A stretch of 64,000 bases of DNA from an uncultured Butyricicoccus sp. (GCA_944384655.1 CALWUF010000035.1:62001-126000), one strand, 5' to 3'; counted from the first letter of the stretch, positions 29,836 through 39,967 are shown. Made by a program: numbers and translations. Notes: a model not told the origin generated them from the sequence alone.

Positions 29836-29908
29836 GTCCCGGTCAGCGGGAACCCGAACCGTGCCGGAAACGGCACCTGTTTGATATCATGTAAAGGAGT
29901 TGAATCAC

Positions 29909-30742
29909 ATGCCGATAAAGACCTATACTGCGTCCACTCCGTCGAGACGCAACATGACTGTTGTCGATTACAGCGGTCTTTCCAAGGTCAAGCCTGAAAA
30001 GAGCCTTCTCGCACCGAAGAAGAAGAACGCAGGCCGAAACAGCTATGGCAGAATCACCGTGCGCCACCAGGGCGGCGGCAACAAACAGAAGTACAGAATC
30101 ATTGACTTCAAGCGCGACAAGATGGACATGAACGCCACCGTTCTGACCATCGAGTACGATCCGAACCGTTCCGCAAACATTGCGCTGGTTCAGTATGAAG
30201 ACGGCGAGAAGAGATATATCATCGCGCCGCAGGGTCTGGCCGTAGGCGACGTCATTGTTTCTTCCGCAGAGGCTGACATCAAGCCGGGCAACTGCCTGCC
30301 GATCGAAAACATTCCGGTCGGTACCGTCATCCACAACATTGAGCTGTATCCGGGCAAGGGTGCACAGCTCGTTCGCTCCGCAGGCGGCGCTGCACAGCTC
30401 ATGGCAAAGGAAAATGGCGTTGCACAGGTTCGTCTTCCGTCCGGCGAATATCGTTATATCCGCCTGAGCTGCAAGGCAACCATCGGTCAGGTCGGCAACC
30501 TTGACTACAGCAACAGAAAGCTGGGTAAGGCTGGCAAGACCCGTCATCTGGGTATCCGTCCGACTGTCCGCGGTTCCGTTATGAACCCGTGCGATCACCC
30601 GCACGGCGGCGGTGAAGGCAAGAGCCCGGTAGGTCGTCCGGGCCCGGTAACCCCATGGGGCAAGCCGGCTCTGGGTTACAAGACCAGAAAGACCAAGAAC
30701 CGCACTGACAAGCAGATTGTCAGACGTCGCAACGGTAAGTGA
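29909..30742 (+). CDS. rplB: 50S ribosomal protein L2
   Basis: A 277-residue protein at the peptidyl-transferase centre and subunit interface. [18 protein letters not shown] opens it; [20 protein letters not shown] and the C-terminal signature [20 protein letters not shown] are diagnostic. AAAGGAG supports ATG 29909; a TTG three codons upstream is in frame. The 73-nt spacer before it holds a GTGCCG-GAAA-CGGCAC hairpin. Confidence 0.98.
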   Translation: MPIKTYTASTPSRRNMTVVDYSGLSKVKPEKSLLAPKKKNAGRNSYGRITVRHQGGGNKQKYRIIDFKRDKMDMNATVLTIEYDPNRSANIALVQYEDGEKRYIIAPQGLAVGDVIVSSAEADIKPGNCLPIENIPVGTVIHNIELYPGKGAQLVRSAGGAAQLMAKENGVAQVRLPSGEYRYIRLSCKATIGQVGNLDYSNRKLGKAGKTRHLGIRPTVRGSVMNPCDHPHGGGEGKSPVGRPGPVTPWGKPALGYKTRKTKNRTDKQIVRRRNGK

Positions 30743-30760
30743 GAAAGGAGAACATAAAGA

Positions 30761-31042
30761 ATGGGCAGAAGCATTAAGAAGGGCCCTTTTGTGGCTCCTG
30801 AGCTTATCAAAAGGGTTATCGCACTCAATGAGGCCGGTGAAAAGAAGGTCCTGAAGACCTGGTCCCGTGCATCCACGATTTTCCCGGAATTCGTTGGTCA
30901 TACCATTGCCGTGCATGACGGCCGCAAGCACGTCCCGGTATATATCACCGAGGACATGGTAGGTCATAAGCTGGGCGAGTTCGTCCCGACCCGCACCTAC
31001 AAGGGTCATGCTGGCAGCAAGACCTCCAATAACGGCAAGTAA
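30761..31042 (+). CDS. rpsS: 30S ribosomal protein S19
   Basis: A 93-residue 30S head protein. [18 protein letters not shown] and the signature [20 protein letters not shown] plus [16 protein letters not shown] fit the family. Eighteen nt after rplB with GAAAGGAG. Confidence 0.98.
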   Translation: MGRSIKKGPFVAPELIKRVIALNEAGEKKVLKTWSRASTIFPEFVGHTIAVHDGRKHVPVYITEDMVGHKLGEFVPTRTYKGHAGSKTSNNGK

Positions 31043-31065
31043 GGCTGAAGGAGGATAATTAGAAA

Positions 31066-31401
31066 ATGGAAGCAAGAGCATATTTAAGAAATGTTCGCAT
31101 CGCTCCGCGCAAGGTAAAGATTGTCTGTGACCTGATCCGCGGCAAGTCCGCAGCAGAAGCCAATGCGATCATGATGAATACTCCCAAGGCTGCATCCGAG
31201 CTTTTAGTCAAGCTCTTAAAGAGTGCTGTAGCAAACGCAGAGAACAACCACAGTATGGATCCGGAAAAGCTCTACGTTGCTGAAGTGTCTGTATCTCCTG
31301 GTCCGGTGCTCAAGCGCATCCGTCCGCGTGCGCACGGTCGTGCGTTCCGCATCCTGAAGAGAACATCGCACATCACTCTGGTACTCAAAGAGAAAGAATA
31401 A
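31066..31401 (+). CDS. rplV: 50S ribosomal protein L22
   Basis: A 111-residue protein whose beta hairpin reaches into the exit tunnel, where macrolide-resistance mutations occur in other species. [20 protein letters not shown] and [20 protein letters not shown] are diagnostic. GAAGGAGG precedes ATG. Confidence 0.98.
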   Translation: MEARAYLRNVRIAPRKVKIVCDLIRGKSAAEANAIMMNTPKAASELLVKLLKSAVANAENNHSMDPEKLYVAEVSVSPGPVLKRIRPRAHGRAFRILKRTSHITLVLKEKE

Positions 31402-31417
31402 GACGAGGAGGTAGGTT

Positions 31418-32182
31418 ATGGGCCAGAAAGTTAATCCGCACGGTCTTCGTGTTGGCGTAATTAAAGATTGGGATTCCCGCTGGTTCGCCAAGGACAATGA
31501 GTTCGGCGACCTTCTCGTGGAAGACTATAACATCCGTAAGTATCTGAAGAAGACTCTGCACGCAGCAGGCGTTCCGGCTATCGAGATCGAGCGCAGCAAC
31601 GGCAGAGTGAAGATCTTCATCTCCTGCGCTCGCCCGGGCATCGTTATCGGCAAGGGCGGCGAGGACATCGAAAAGCTCCGCAAGGAAATGGAGAAGATGC
31701 TGGGCAAGCCGGTGTCTCTCAACATCATCGAAATCAAGAACCCGGACACCAACGCACAGCTGGTTGCCGAGAGCATTGCATCTCAGCTCGAAAAGCGCAT
31801 CGCATTCCGCCGCGCAATGAAGCAGTGCATGGGTCGTGCCATGCGCATGGGCGCCAAGGGCATCAAGATCAAGTGCGGCGGCCGTCTGAACGGCGCCGAG
31901 ATCGCACGCAGCGAGTCCTATCATGAGGGCACCATCCCGCTGCAGACCCTGCGCGCAGACATCGACTATGGCTTTGCTGAGGCAAACACCACCTATGGCA
32001 GAATCGGCGTCAAGGTTTGGATCTACAAGGGCGAAGTCCTGCAGGGCGGTCCGCGTCTGAACCGCAACATCGAAGCGCCGAAGCCGGCATTTGATCGCCG
32101 CGACCGTCGTGATCGCCGCGATCGCCGTGACCGCCGCGGCGGTGGTTTCCGTCGTCAGAGACAGGAAGGAGGCAACCGCTAA
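31418..32182 (+). CDS. rpsC: 30S ribosomal protein S3 with charged repeat tail
   Basis: A 254-residue protein at the mRNA entry site. [20 protein letters not shown] and the KH domain ([16 protein letters not shown]) are typical, as is the C-terminal [12 protein letters not shown] and [11 protein letters not shown]. Residues about 222-254 add a low-complexity Arg/Asp tail of repeated D-R-R units followed by Gly/Arg/Gln, which is longer than the usual S3 terminus. The stop overlaps rplP by 1 nt. Confidence 0.97.
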   Translation: MGQKVNPHGLRVGVIKDWDSRWFAKDNEFGDLLVEDYNIRKYLKKTLHAAGVPAIEIERSNGRVKIFISCARPGIVIGKGGEDIEKLRKEMEKMLGKPVSLNIIEIKNPDTNAQLVAESIASQLEKRIAFRRAMKQCMGRAMRMGAKGIKIKCGGRLNGAEIARSESYHEGTIPLQTLRADIDYGFAEANTTYGRIGVKVWIYKGEVLQGGPRLNRNIEAPKPAFDRRDRRDRRDRRDRRGGGFRRQRQEGGNR

Positions 32183-32607
32183 TGCTTCTCCCAAAGAGAG
32201 TGAAGTACCGCAGAGTACACAGAGGCCGCATGAAGGGCAAGGCTCAGCGCGGCAATTTCGTAGCCTATGGCGAGTTTGGTCTGCAGGCAACTGAGCCGGC
32301 ATGGATCACCTCGAACCAGATCGAGGCAGCTCGTATCGCCATGACCCGTTACACCAAGCGTGGCGGTCAGGTTTGGATTAAGATTTTCCCGGATAAGCCG
32401 GTATCGAAGAAGCCGGCCGGCACTCGAATGGGTTCCGGTAAGGGCGCACCGGAGTACTGGGTAGCAGTTGTTAAGCCGGGACGCGTCATGTTTGAGATCG
32501 CAGGCGTATCGGAAGAGCAGGCCCGCGAAGCACTCCGTCTGGCATCTCACAAGCTGCCGCTCAAGACGAAGTTCGTCAAGCGTGAAGAGAAGGTTGGTGA
32601 AGAATAA
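32182..32607 (+). CDS. rplP: 50S ribosomal protein L16
   Basis: A 141-residue protein organising the A-site region of 23S r[23 protein letters not shown] and the signature [20 protein letters not shown] are diagnostic. Overlaps rpsC by 1 nt and rpmC by 1 nt. Confidence 0.98.
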   Translation: MLLPKRVKYRRVHRGRMKGKAQRGNFVAYGEFGLQATEPAWITSNQIEAARIAMTRYTKRGGQVWIKIFPDKPVSKKPAGTRMGSGKGAPEYWVAVVKPGRVMFEIAGVSEEQAREALRLASHKLPLKTKFVKREEKVGEE

Positions 32608-32807
32608 TGAAGGCGAAAGAGATCAGAGAGCTGAGCGCAGAAGAGCTCGCAGTCAAGCTCGTAGAGCTGAAGAAGGACCTCTTCAACCTGCGTCTCCAGC
32701 ACGCAACCAACCAGCTCGACAATCCGACGAGAATTGCAGATGTCAAGCGCGATATTGCCAGAGTCAACACTATTCTCCGTGAGCGTCAGCTTGCGGAAAA
32801 GGCGTAA
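32607..32807 (+). CDS. rpmC: 50S ribosomal protein L29
   Basis: A 66-residue two-helix protein near the tunnel exit. ELSAEELAVKLVELKKDLFN and LRLQHATNQLDNPTRIADVK are typical. ATG overlaps the rplP stop. Confidence 0.97.
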   Translation: MKAKEIRELSAEELAVKLVELKKDLFNLRLQHATNQLDNPTRIADVKRDIARVNTILRERQLAEKA

Positions 32808-32822
32808 GGGAGGTAACTACTA

Positions 32823-33080
32823 ATGTCTGATAGAGCTTTCCGCAAGACAAGAGTCGGCAAGGTCGTTTCTGACAAAATGGACAAGACGATTGTCGTTGCG
32901 ATCGCGGACAGCGTTCAGCATCCGCTGTATAAGAAGATCATCAAGAGAACCTACAAGCTCAAGGCGCATGACGAGAACAATGAGTGCCGCATCGGCGATA
33001 CCGTTCGCGTTATGGAAACCCGCCCGCTGTCCAAAGACAAGCGCTGGAGACTTGTAGAAGTCATCGAAAAGGCGAAGTAA
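32823..33080 (+). CDS. rpsQ: 30S ribosomal protein S17
   Basis: An 85-residue OB-fold protein binding 16S rRNA early in assembly. [20 protein letters not shown] and the signature [20 protein letters not shown] match. GGGAGG precedes ATG. Confidence 0.98.
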   Translation: MSDRAFRKTRVGKVVSDKMDKTIVVAIADSVQHPLYKKIIKRTYKLKAHDENNECRIGDTVRVMETRPLSKDKRWRLVEVIEKAK

Positions 33081-33092
33081 GGAGGAGCGCAC

Positions 33093-33461
33093 ATGATTCA
33101 GCAGGAAACATTTCTCCGCGCAGCCGATAACTCCGGCGCAAAGGAGCTGAAGTGCATCCGTGTTCTGGGCGGCTCCGCACGCAAATATGGCAACATCGGC
33201 GATGTTGTTGTCTGCTCGGTTCGCAAGTGCACGCCGGGCGGCGGCGTAAAGAAGGGACAGGTCGTCAAGGCCGTTATCGTCCGCTCCCGCAAGGGCGTGC
33301 GCCGCGCGGACGGCAGCTACATCCGTTTCGACGAGAATGCCGCTGTCATCATCAGAGAAGATAAAAACCCGCAGGGTACCCGTATTTTTGGGCCTGTCGC
33401 AAGAGAGCTGCGCGATAAGGATTATATGAAGATCCTGTCGCTGGCTCCGGAAGTACTGTAA
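33093..33461 (+). CDS. rplN: 50S ribosomal protein L14
   Basis: A 122-residue interface protein. [28 protein letters not shown] and the C-terminal [20 protein letters not shown] are diagnostic. First gene of the spc segment; GGAGG precedes ATG. Confidence 0.98.
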   Translation: MIQQETFLRAADNSGAKELKCIRVLGGSARKYGNIGDVVVCSVRKCTPGGGVKKGQVVKAVIVRSRKGVRRADGSYIRFDENAAVIIREDKNPQGTRIFGPVARELRDKDYMKILSLAPEVL

Positions 33462-33476
33462 GGAGGTCGTCCGGTA

Positions 33477-33794
33477 ATGAATACTCTGCATGTAAAGAAG
33501 GGCGACACCGCAGTCGTTCTTTCCGGTAAGGAAAAGGGCAAGCGTGGTAAGATCATCACTGTTTCCCCGAAGAAGGCACAGGTTGTCATCGAGGGCGTCA
33601 ACATGCTCACCACCCACGTCAAGCCGCGCCGCCAGGGCGAATCCGGCGGTATCGTAAAGCGCGAGGGCGCCATCCGTGCCTGCAAGGTAATGGCTGTTTG
33701 CCCGAAGTGCGACAAGCCGACCCGCCCGGCTCATAAGTTCCTGGAGGACGGCACAAAGGTTCGCGTCTGCAAGCATTGCGGCGAAGTATATTAA
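33477..33794 (+). CDS. rplX: 50S ribosomal protein L24
   Basis: A 105-residue assembly initiator with a KOW motif (KKGDTAVVLSGKEKGKRGKI) and CPKCDKPTRPAHKF plus VCKHCG, a Cys pair arrangement that could bind zinc. GGAGG precedes ATG. Confidence 0.97.
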   Translation: MNTLHVKKGDTAVVLSGKEKGKRGKIITVSPKKAQVVIEGVNMLTTHVKPRRQGESGGIVKREGAIRACKVMAVCPKCDKPTRPAHKFLEDGTKVRVCKHCGEVY

Positions 33795-33810
33795 GAGGAG
33801 GTTGTAACAA

Positions 33811-34353
33811 ATGCCAGTATTAAAGGATAAATATCAGGCAGAGGTTGCTCCTGCTCTGATGAAGAAGTTTGAGTACAAGAGCCCGATGCAGATCCCGACG
33901 CTCGACAAAATTGTCATCAACGTCGGCTGCGGCACCGAGGCAAATGGCAATGCCAAGGTACTCGATGCAATTGTTCGTGATATCACTGCAATCACCGGTC
34001 AGAAGGCGATTGTCACCTACGCAAAGAAGTCCATTGCGAACTTCAAGCTGCGTGAGGGCATGCCGGTTGGCGTAAAGGTTACGCTGCGCGGCAACCGCAT
34101 GTGGGAATTCCTCGATCGTTTCTTCAACATCGCGCTCCCGCGTGTCCGTGACTTCCGCGGCATCAATCCGAATGCGTTTGACGGTCGCGGCAACTATGCA
34201 ATTGGTCTGAAGGAACAGCTCATTTTCCCGGAAATTGAGTACGACAAGATCGATAAGATCCGCGGCATGGACATCGTTATGTGTACCACCGCAAAGACCG
34301 ATGAAGAAGCGCGTGAGCTGCTCGCAGCTCTGGGCGCACCATTTGCGAAGTAA
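33811..34353 (+). CDS. rplE: 50S ribosomal protein L5
   Basis: A 180-residue 5S rRNA-binding protein. [40 protein letters not shown], the loop [20 protein letters not shown] and [20 protein letters not shown] are diagnostic. Confidence 0.98.
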   Translation: MPVLKDKYQAEVAPALMKKFEYKSPMQIPTLDKIVINVGCGTEANGNAKVLDAIVRDITAITGQKAIVTYAKKSIANFKLREGMPVGVKVTLRGNRMWEFLDRFFNIALPRVRDFRGINPNAFDGRGNYAIGLKEQLIFPEIEYDKIDKIRGMDIVMCTTAKTDEEARELLAALGAPFAK

Positions 34354-34366
34354 GGAGGCGTAGAAA

Positions 34367-34552
34367 ATGGCTAAGAAGGCAATGGTTCTCAAGCAGCAGG
34401 CGAAGCCGAAGTTCTCTACCCGTGCGTACAACCGCTGCAAGATCTGCGGCCGCCCGCACGCTTACCTGCGCAACTATGGTATTTGCCGTATCTGCGTCCG
34501 TGAGCTGGCATATAAGGGTCACATCCCGGGCGTAAAGAAAGCATCCTGGTAA
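34367..34552 (+). CDS. rpsZ: 30S ribosomal protein S14, zinc-binding type
   Basis: A 61-residue protein of the short C+ form, with CKICGRPH and CRICVREL giving four zinc-ligand Cys. Typical of Gram-positives that rely on the zinc form. A long structured spacer follows it. Confidence 0.97.
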   Translation: MAKKAMVLKQQAKPKFSTRAYNRCKICGRPHAYLRNYGICRICVRELAYKGHIPGVKKASW

Positions 34553-34724
34553 TTAAAAACCGTGAAAAACAGCTGACAGAAGGCGACTCACGCCGTCTGT
34601 TGACTGTTTGTCTATATCATCATTCTGTAAAGTATCATCCCGCAGCCGGGGAGATGAAAGGGATCAACCCGGTTCGGAAAAGTGGAGAGAGACTCTCTCT
34701 AACTTCTGTAAGGAGGACAAAGTA
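34553..34724 (+). promoter_or_regulatory. Long structured spacer between rpsZ and rpsH
   Basis: 172 nt in an operon where spacers are mostly 10-20 nt. It contains nested stems AACAG/CTGTT (34568-34572 with 34604-34608), ACAGA/TCTGT and GGCG/CGCC around ACTCA, and further down GAGAGA/CTCTC. No ORF or good promoter is visible in it. It could be a binding site for autoregulation, for example by S8, or an RNA processing site. Confidence 0.45.
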
Positions 34725-35120
34725 ATGCAGATTACAGACCCGATTGCGGATATGTTAACCCGCATCAGAAATGCGGGCACTGCACGCCATACGACTGTTG
34801 ACGTTCCGGCTTCCGGCATGAAGAAATCGATTGCTCAGATTCTTCTCGACGAAGGCTATATCAAGGACTTCAAAGTGATCGAAGGCGGTCAGGGCACCAT
34901 CCGCATCACCCTGAAGTACACCGCAAACAATGAAAAGGCAATCTCTGGTCTCAAGCGTGTATCCAAGCCGGGCCTTCGCGTCTATGCCGGCGCACAGGAA
35001 CTGCCGAAGGTACTGCGCGGTCTGGGTATTGCCATTATTTCCACGTCTAAGGGCGTCATGACCGATAAGAAAGCGCGTGAGCTGAATGTCGGCGGCGAAG
35101 TCCTGGCGTTCGTATGGTAA
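34725..35120 (+). CDS. rpsH: 30S ribosomal protein S8
   Basis: A 131-residue 16S rRNA-binding protein and known spc-operon repressor in E. coli. [20 protein letters not shown] opens it; the C-terminal signature [20 protein letters not shown] is diagnostic. ATG 34725 with AAGGAGG; the longer frame upstream is in the spacer. Confidence 0.98.
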   Translation: MQITDPIADMLTRIRNAGTARHTTVDVPASGMKKSIAQILLDEGYIKDFKVIEGGQGTIRITLKYTANNEKAISGLKRVSKPGLRVYAGAQELPKVLRGLGIAIISTSKGVMTDKKARELNVGGEVLAFVW

Positions 35121-35132
35121 GGAGGTACTGAT

Positions 35133-35678
35133 ATGTCTAGAATTGGTAGAATGCCGATCACAGTACCGGAAGGCGTTGAGGTCAAGCTCGACGGCAATAC
35201 CATCACCGTCAAGGGCAAGAATGGCGTCCTGACCCGTGATATCCATCCGGCAATGACTGTTGCTGTTGAAGGCAACACCATCACCGTAACCCGTCCGAAC
35301 GACGAGAAGCAGAATCGTGCCCTGCACGGTCTGTCCCGCACCCTGATCAACAACATGGTAATCGGCGTAACCGAGGGCTTCAAGAAAGTCCTGGAAGTCA
35401 ATGGCGTCGGCTATCGTGTGCAGAAGCAGGGCAAGACGCTGACGATGAACCTGGGTTATTCCCATCCGGTCGTTGTCGAGGAGATCGATGGCATCAAGAT
35501 TGATGTCGAAGGCGCCAATAAGATCGTCATCTCCGGTGCGGATAAGCAGAAAGTCGGTCAGTTTGCAGCAGAAGTCCGCGAGAAGAGACCGCCGGAGCCG
35601 TATAAGGGCAAGGGCATCAAGTACGCAGACGAAGTGATCCGCCGCAAGGAAGGCAAGACCGGCGCGAAGAAGAAGTAA
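35133..35678 (+). CDS. rplF: 50S ribosomal protein L6
   Basis: A 181-residue protein near the GTPase centre. [20 protein letters not shown], the repeated beta-alpha domains and the signature [20 protein letters not shown] fit the family. Confidence 0.98.
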   Translation: MSRIGRMPITVPEGVEVKLDGNTITVKGKNGVLTRDIHPAMTVAVEGNTITVTRPNDEKQNRALHGLSRTLINNMVIGVTEGFKKVLEVNGVGYRVQKQGKTLTMNLGYSHPVVVEEIDGIKIDVEGANKIVISGADKQKVGQFAAEVREKRPPEPYKGKGIKYADEVIRRKEGKTGAKKK

Positions 35679-35694
35679 AGGAAGGTGTGCCTAA

Positions 35695-36054
35695 ATGGTT
35701 TCAAAGAAAGACTCTAACAAGCAGCGTCTTAGACGCCATAAGAGAGTACGCGGCGCAGTTTCCGGTACTGCTCAGCGCCCGCGTCTCAATGTATTCAGAA
35801 GCTCCAAGAACATTTTTGCTCAGGTGATCGATGATGTTCAGGGCGTAACGCTTGCAGCTGCATCCTCCACCGAGAAGGACTTCAGCGAGTACGGCGGCAA
35901 CAAGGAAGCTGCACGCAAGGTTGGCATGATGATTGCTGAGCGTGCAAAGGCTAAAGGTATCGAAGAAGTCGTGTTTGACCGCGGCGGCTACGTGTATCAT
36001 GGCCGTGTCAAGGAACTCGCAGAAGGCGCCCGTGAGGGCGGTCTGAAGTTTTAA
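35695..36054 (+). CDS. rplR: 50S ribosomal protein L18
   Basis: A 119-residue 5S rRNA-binding protein. [36 protein letters not shown] and [20 protein letters not shown] are diagnostic. Confidence 0.98.
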   Translation: MVSKKDSNKQRLRRHKRVRGAVSGTAQRPRLNVFRSSKNIFAQVIDDVQGVTLAAASSTEKDFSEYGGNKEAARKVGMMIAERAKAKGIEEVVFDRGGYVYHGRVKELAEGAREGGLKF

Positions 36055-36072
36055 TCGGAAGGAGGTTATTAC

Positions 36073-36570
36073 ATGGCTGGTAAGTATGAGCGCGGCGAAT
36101 CCGAATTTCAGGAAAAAGTCGTCGCATTAAATCGAGTATCAAAGACCGTCAAGGGCGGTCGTATCTTCAAGTTCGCGGCTCTGGTAGTCGTCGGCGATCA
36201 GAAGGGTACAGTCGGTTTCGGCCTTGGTAAGGCTTCCGAAGTTCCGGACGCCATTCGCAAGGGCATCGAGGACGCAAAGAAGAACCTGGTCAAGGTCAGC
36301 CTGAAGGGCACTACCATTCCGCACGAGGTAATCGGCGAGTTTGGTGCAGGTCGTGTCCTGCTCAAGCCGGCTGCTCCCGGTACTGGCGTAATTGCCGGCG
36401 GCGCAGTCCGTGCAGTTGTAGAAATGGCGGGCATCAAGGACATCCGTACCAAGTGCCTGCGTTCCAACAACCCGCAGAACGTTGTTTCCGCAACCATCGA
36501 GGGTCTGAAGGAACTGCGCGATGCATCCCAGGTTGCTGCTGTACGTGGCAAGTCGGTTGACCAACTTTAA
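36073..36570 (+). CDS. rpsE: 30S ribosomal protein S5
   Basis: A 165-residue fidelity protein. [20 protein letters not shown], the glycine-rich [20 protein letters not shown] and [20 protein letters not shown] are typical. Confidence 0.98.
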   Translation: MAGKYERGESEFQEKVVALNRVSKTVKGGRIFKFAALVVVGDQKGTVGFGLGKASEVPDAIRKGIEDAKKNLVKVSLKGTTIPHEVIGEFGAGRVLLKPAAPGTGVIAGGAVRAVVEMAGIKDIRTKCLRSNNPQNVVSATIEGLKELRDASQVAAVRGKSVDQL

Positions 36571-36589
36571 TAAGGAGGGGTAGTTCATC

Positions 36590-36772
36590 ATGGAAAACCT
36601 GAAGATTACCCTGGTTAAGAGCCTGTCCGGCAGAAAGCAGAAGCACATTGCCACGGCTCATTCCCTGGGACTTAAGACGATTAACGATGTAACCATTCAG
36701 CCCGACAATGCGCAGACTCGTGGCAAGATCGCTCAGATCAGCTACCTGCTCAAGGTCGAGGCAGACGCATAA
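36590..36772 (+). CDS. rpmD: 50S ribosomal protein L30
   Basis: A 60-residue protein. LKITLVKSLSGRKQKHIATA and GLKTINDVTIQPDNAQTRGK fit the family. AAGGAGGGG precedes ATG. Confidence 0.97.
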   Translation: MENLKITLVKSLSGRKQKHIATAHSLGLKTINDVTIQPDNAQTRGKIAQISYLLKVEADA

Positions 36773-36785
36773 GGAGGTGTAGAAC

Positions 36786-37226
36786 ATGAAGTTACAGGAT
36801 CTCAAGCCGGCTGAAGGTTCTACTCAGCCTGCATACCGCAAGGGTCGCGGACATGGTTCCGGCAACGGCAAAACTGCCGGCCGTGGACACAAGGGTCAGT
36901 GGGCTCGTTCCGGCGGCGGTGTCCGTCCGGGTTTTGAAGGCGGTCAGATGCCGCTGGCGCGCCGTCTGCCAAAGCGCGGCTTCCACAACATTTTCGGTAC
37001 GGAAAATGCGGTGGTCAATGTTTCTGATCTGAATCAGTTTGAAGACGGTGCAGTTGTCACTGTCGCTGACATGGTCGAAGCAGGTCTGGTGAAAAAGACC
37101 CTCGACGGTGTCAAGGTTCTGGGCAATGGTGAGATCACCAAGAAGCTGACTGTCCAGGCAGCTGCTTTCTCTGCTTCCGCAAAGGAGAAAATCGAGGCAG
37201 CAGGAGGAAAGGCCGAGGTGGTATAA
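36786..37226 (+). CDS. rplO: 50S ribosomal protein L15
   Basis: A 146-residue late-assembly protein. The N-terminal glycine/arginine-rich [20 protein letters not shown] and [18 protein letters not shown] are diagnostic. One nt separates its stop from the secY start. Confidence 0.98.
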   Translation: MKLQDLKPAEGSTQPAYRKGRGHGSGNGKTAGRGHKGQWARSGGGVRPGFEGGQMPLARRLPKRGFHNIFGTENAVVNVSDLNQFEDGAVVTVADMVEAGLVKKTLDGVKVLGNGEITKKLTVQAAAFSASAKEKIEAAGGKAEVV

Positions 37227-37227
37227 G

Positions 37228-38508
37228 GTGTTACAGACCTTAAAAACCGCTTGGCATGTGCCGGAACTGAGAAAAAAGCTGATTTATACGGCATTCATCA
37301 TTCTTTTGTTCCGCATCGGCTCTTCTATCCCGGTACCTTATATCAATATTGAGGAACTTGCAACGTACTTTGATTCCGTGTCAAATACGATGCTCGGTTT
37401 CATGAACGTATTTGCTGGCGGCGGTCTGTCGAATGCGACGATCTTCGCGATGTCCGTCACGCCCTATATCAATGCATCCATCATCATCCAGTTGCTTACC
37501 GTTGCCATTCCGGCATTGGAGCGCATGGTGCGTGATGGCGGCGAAGAAGGTCGTAAGAAGCTCTCAGCGATCACCCGTTATGTCGGCGTGGCGCTGGGTC
37601 TTCTCCAGGGCTATTCCTACTATGTTTTGCTCAGAAGCAACGGTTTGCTCGATTATACAGACTTCTGGCATGGCATGGTTATCGTTCTGACCTTTACCGC
37701 CGGCTCTGCATTGATTATGTGGATGGGCGAACTCATCACAAAGAATGGCGTGGGCAATGGTATCAGCCTGCTGCTGTTCGCAGGCATCATTTCCAGAGGA
37801 CCGGCGATGGTTTCCTCTTTGATCGAAATGATCCGCGGCGGTCTGAGCTGGTTCATCGTAGCGCTGGTTGTATTGATTTCGCTGGCAATTGTCATTTTCG
37901 TCGTCTTTATTTCGGACGCGGAGCGCCGGATTCCGATCCAGTATGCAAAGCGTGTCGTTGGACGCAAAATGTATGGCGGTCAATCGACGCACCTGCCGAT
38001 CAAGGTCAATGCTTCGGGCGTTATGCCGATCATCTTTGCTGCTTCGATCATGTCGCTGCCGGCTACGATTCAGATGATGGTAAATCCGCAGGCAGGTTCG
38101 CTCAGTGAGACCATCTTTAATTGGTTTTCGTCCAATCATCCGGTTTACATTGTGCTGTATATCCTGTTGATCTTTATGTTCAGCTACTTTTATGCAGCGA
38201 TTCAGTTTAATCCGGTTGAGATTGCGAACAACCTCAAAAAGAATGGCGGCTTTATTCCGGGCTTCCGTCCGGGTCGCCCGACTTCCGACTTCATCACCAA
38301 GGCGCTGAATAAGGTGACGTTCCTCGGAGCCATTTTCCTGAGTATCGTCGCGGGCGTTCCGCTGATCGTGGGTTCACTGAATTCCAGCTTGAACAGCGTC
38401 GCATTGGGCGGTACTTCGGTATTGATCGTCGTCGGCGTCGCACTGGAAACAGTCCGTCAGTTGGAAAGCCAGCTTATGATGAGAAATTATAAGGGATTCC
38501 TTGAATAA
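37228..38508 (+). CDS. secY: Preprotein translocase subunit SecY
   Basis: A 426-residue membrane protein with ten helices forming the protein-conducting channel. GTG start at 37228. Seen: the plug region IEELATYFDSVSNTMLG and FAGGGLSNATIFAMSVTPYI, QLLTVAIPALERMVRDGGEE, the cytoplasmic loop RRIPIQYAKRVVGRKMYGGQ, LPIKVNASGVMPIIFAAS and the tip-loop FIPGFRPGRPTSDFI that contacts the ribosome and SecA. Embedded between rplO and adk as in most Firmicutes. Confidence 0.98.
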   Translation: MLQTLKTAWHVPELRKKLIYTAFIILLFRIGSSIPVPYINIEELATYFDSVSNTMLGFMNVFAGGGLSNATIFAMSVTPYINASIIIQLLTVAIPALERMVRDGGEEGRKKLSAITRYVGVALGLLQGYSYYVLLRSNGLLDYTDFWHGMVIVLTFTAGSALIMWMGELITKNGVGNGISLLLFAGIISRGPAMVSSLIEMIRGGLSWFIVALVVLISLAIVIFVVFISDAERRIPIQYAKRVVGRKMYGGQSTHLPIKVNASGVMPIIFAASIMSLPATIQMMVNPQAGSLSETIFNWFSSNHPVYIVLYILLIFMFSYFYAAIQFNPVEIANNLKKNGGFIPGFRPGRPTSDFITKALNKVTFLGAIFLSIVAGVPLIVGSLNSSLNSVALGGTSVLIVVGVALETVRQLESQLMMRNYKGFLE

Positions 38509-38513
38509 AAATG

Positions 38514-38542
38514 TTGCAATTCCAGGAATAAGCGGCTATAAT
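38514..38542 (+). promoter_or_regulatory. Internal sigma-A promoter ahead of adk
   Basis: TTGCAA (38514-38519), 17 nt, TATAAT (38537-38542), between secY and adk. It would give adk-map and downstream genes extra transcription. Confidence 0.72.
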
Positions 38543-38558
38543 AGAGGAGATCGAAAAA

Positions 38559-39203
38559 ATGAAACTCGTTTTATTAGGCGCTCCGGGCGCTGGTAAAGGT
38601 ACGCTGGCGGCTTACCTCATCGAGAAGATGGGCATTCCGTCGATCTCTACTGGCAATATGCTCAGAGAAGCAATCAAAAATCAGACCGAGCTGGGTCTGA
38701 GCGCGAAGAAGTACATGGATGCCGGCGATCTCGTTCCGGACGAGGTGGTCATTGGCATGATCAAGGAACGCCTTGCAAAGGATGACTGCGCAAATGGCTG
38801 CATTCTGGATGGCTTCCCGCGCAATATCCCCCAGGCAGAAGCGCTGGAGAAGGTTGTACCGATGGATTGTGCACTGTCCATCGAAATCCCGGATGAGACC
38901 ATTGTAGCCCGTATGAGCGGCAGACGCGTATGCCTCAAGTGCGGCGCAACGTACAATGTCAACAGTGAGACAATGGCCCCGAAGCAGGAAGGGATCTGCG
39001 ACGTGTGCGGCGATGAGGTCGTGATCCGCAAGGATGACGCGCCGGAAACCGTGCTTGCCCGTCTGGAAACCTATCACAAGCAGACGGAACCGGTAAAAGG
39101 CTTTTATGCCGACCTCGGTAAGCTGAAGAGCATCGAAATTGACAACGATTTCGAACGCACCAAGAAGCTGGCTTGTGAGGCACTGGGGATTGAAACGAGA
39201 TGA
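38559..39203 (+). CDS. adk: Adenylate kinase, zinc-containing
   Basis: A 214-residue enzyme interconverting ATP + AMP and 2 ADP. P-loop LLGAPGAGKGTLAAYL, NMP-binding SIPSTGNMLR-like (PSISTGNMLREA), LDGFPRNIPQAEAL, and a LID domain with CLKCGATYNVN plus CDVCGDEV, four Cys that bind structural zinc as in Gram-positives. Overlaps map by 4 nt. Confidence 0.97.
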   Translation: MKLVLLGAPGAGKGTLAAYLIEKMGIPSISTGNMLREAIKNQTELGLSAKKYMDAGDLVPDEVVIGMIKERLAKDDCANGCILDGFPRNIPQAEALEKVVPMDCALSIEIPDETIVARMSGRRVCLKCGATYNVNSETMAPKQEGICDVCGDEVVIRKDDAPETVLARLETYHKQTEPVKGFYADLGKLKSIEIDNDFERTKKLACEALGIETR

Positions 39204-39967
39204 TTAGACTGAAATCCAGCAAAGAGCTGGAATTTATGCGTCAGGCAGGACGAATCACCGCAGCGGCACGAGCCGCTGCGGCTCGTGCTGTCCGGCCAGG
39301 GGTCACCACAGGTGAAATCGATAAAATCGTACGGAGAACCATTGAACAGGCAGGGGCGACCCCGTCTTTCCTCGGTTATGGGGGGTTTCCGGGAAGCGCC
39401 TGTGTTTCGATCAACGATGAGGTAATCCATGGCATCCCCTCGCATTCCCGTGTCATTCACGAGGGAGATATTGTCAAAGTGGACGTCGGTGCATATATCA
39501 ACGGCTTCCATGGCGACTGTGCCGCCACCATCCCGTGCGGGGAGGTGTCGGAAGAGGCAAGAAAACTCATCGAAGTGACCCGACAGAGTTTCTATGAGGG
39601 CATCAAGTTTGCCCGCAAGGGCAATCGAATATCAGACATTTCCCATGCCATTCAGACGTATGTTGAGGCGCATGGCTTTTCGCTGGTGCGCGATTATGTC
39701 GGACATGGTGTAGGAGCAAAGCTGCATGAAGATCCTGAAGTGCCGAACTTCGGACAGCCCGGACACGGCGTGCGGCTTCTGCCGGGAATGACCCTCGCCA
39801 TTGAGCCTATGGTAAATGTAGGGACGTATGCAGTCAAACGCCTGTCGGACGGTTGGACCGTCAAGACAAAGGACGGAAAGCTGTCTGCGCACTACGAAAA
39901 TTCGGTTGCGATCACCGAAGGAGAGCCATATATTTTGACTCTTCTGGAAAACGGAGAAGAATGGTGA
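39200..39967 (+). CDS. map: Methionine aminopeptidase, type I
   Basis: A 255-residue metalloprotease removing N-terminal Met. Metal ligands are visible: VKVDVGAYINGFHGDCAATI (two Asp), GHGVGAKLHEDPEVPNFG (His) and LAIEPMVN and AHYENSVAI (two Glu). Start ATG overlaps adk. A terminator follows, so read-through to infA may be limited. Confidence 0.97.
   Translation: MIRLKSSKELEFMRQAGRITAAARAAAARAVRPGVTTGEIDKIVRRTIEQAGATPSFLGYGGFPGSACVSINDEVIHGIPSHSRVIHEGDIVKVDVGAYINGFHGDCAATIPCGEVSEEARKLIEVTRQSFYEGIKFARKGNRISDISHAIQTYVEAHGFSLVRDYVGHGVGAKLHEDPEVPNFGQPGHGVRLLPGMTLAIEPMVNVGTYAVKRLSDGWTVKTKDGKLSAHYENSVAITEGEPYILTLLENGEEW

Noticed and set aside
29862-29877. GTGCCG-GAAA-CGGCAC hairpin before rplB as a terminator
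   Set aside because: No T run follows; mentioned only under rplB.
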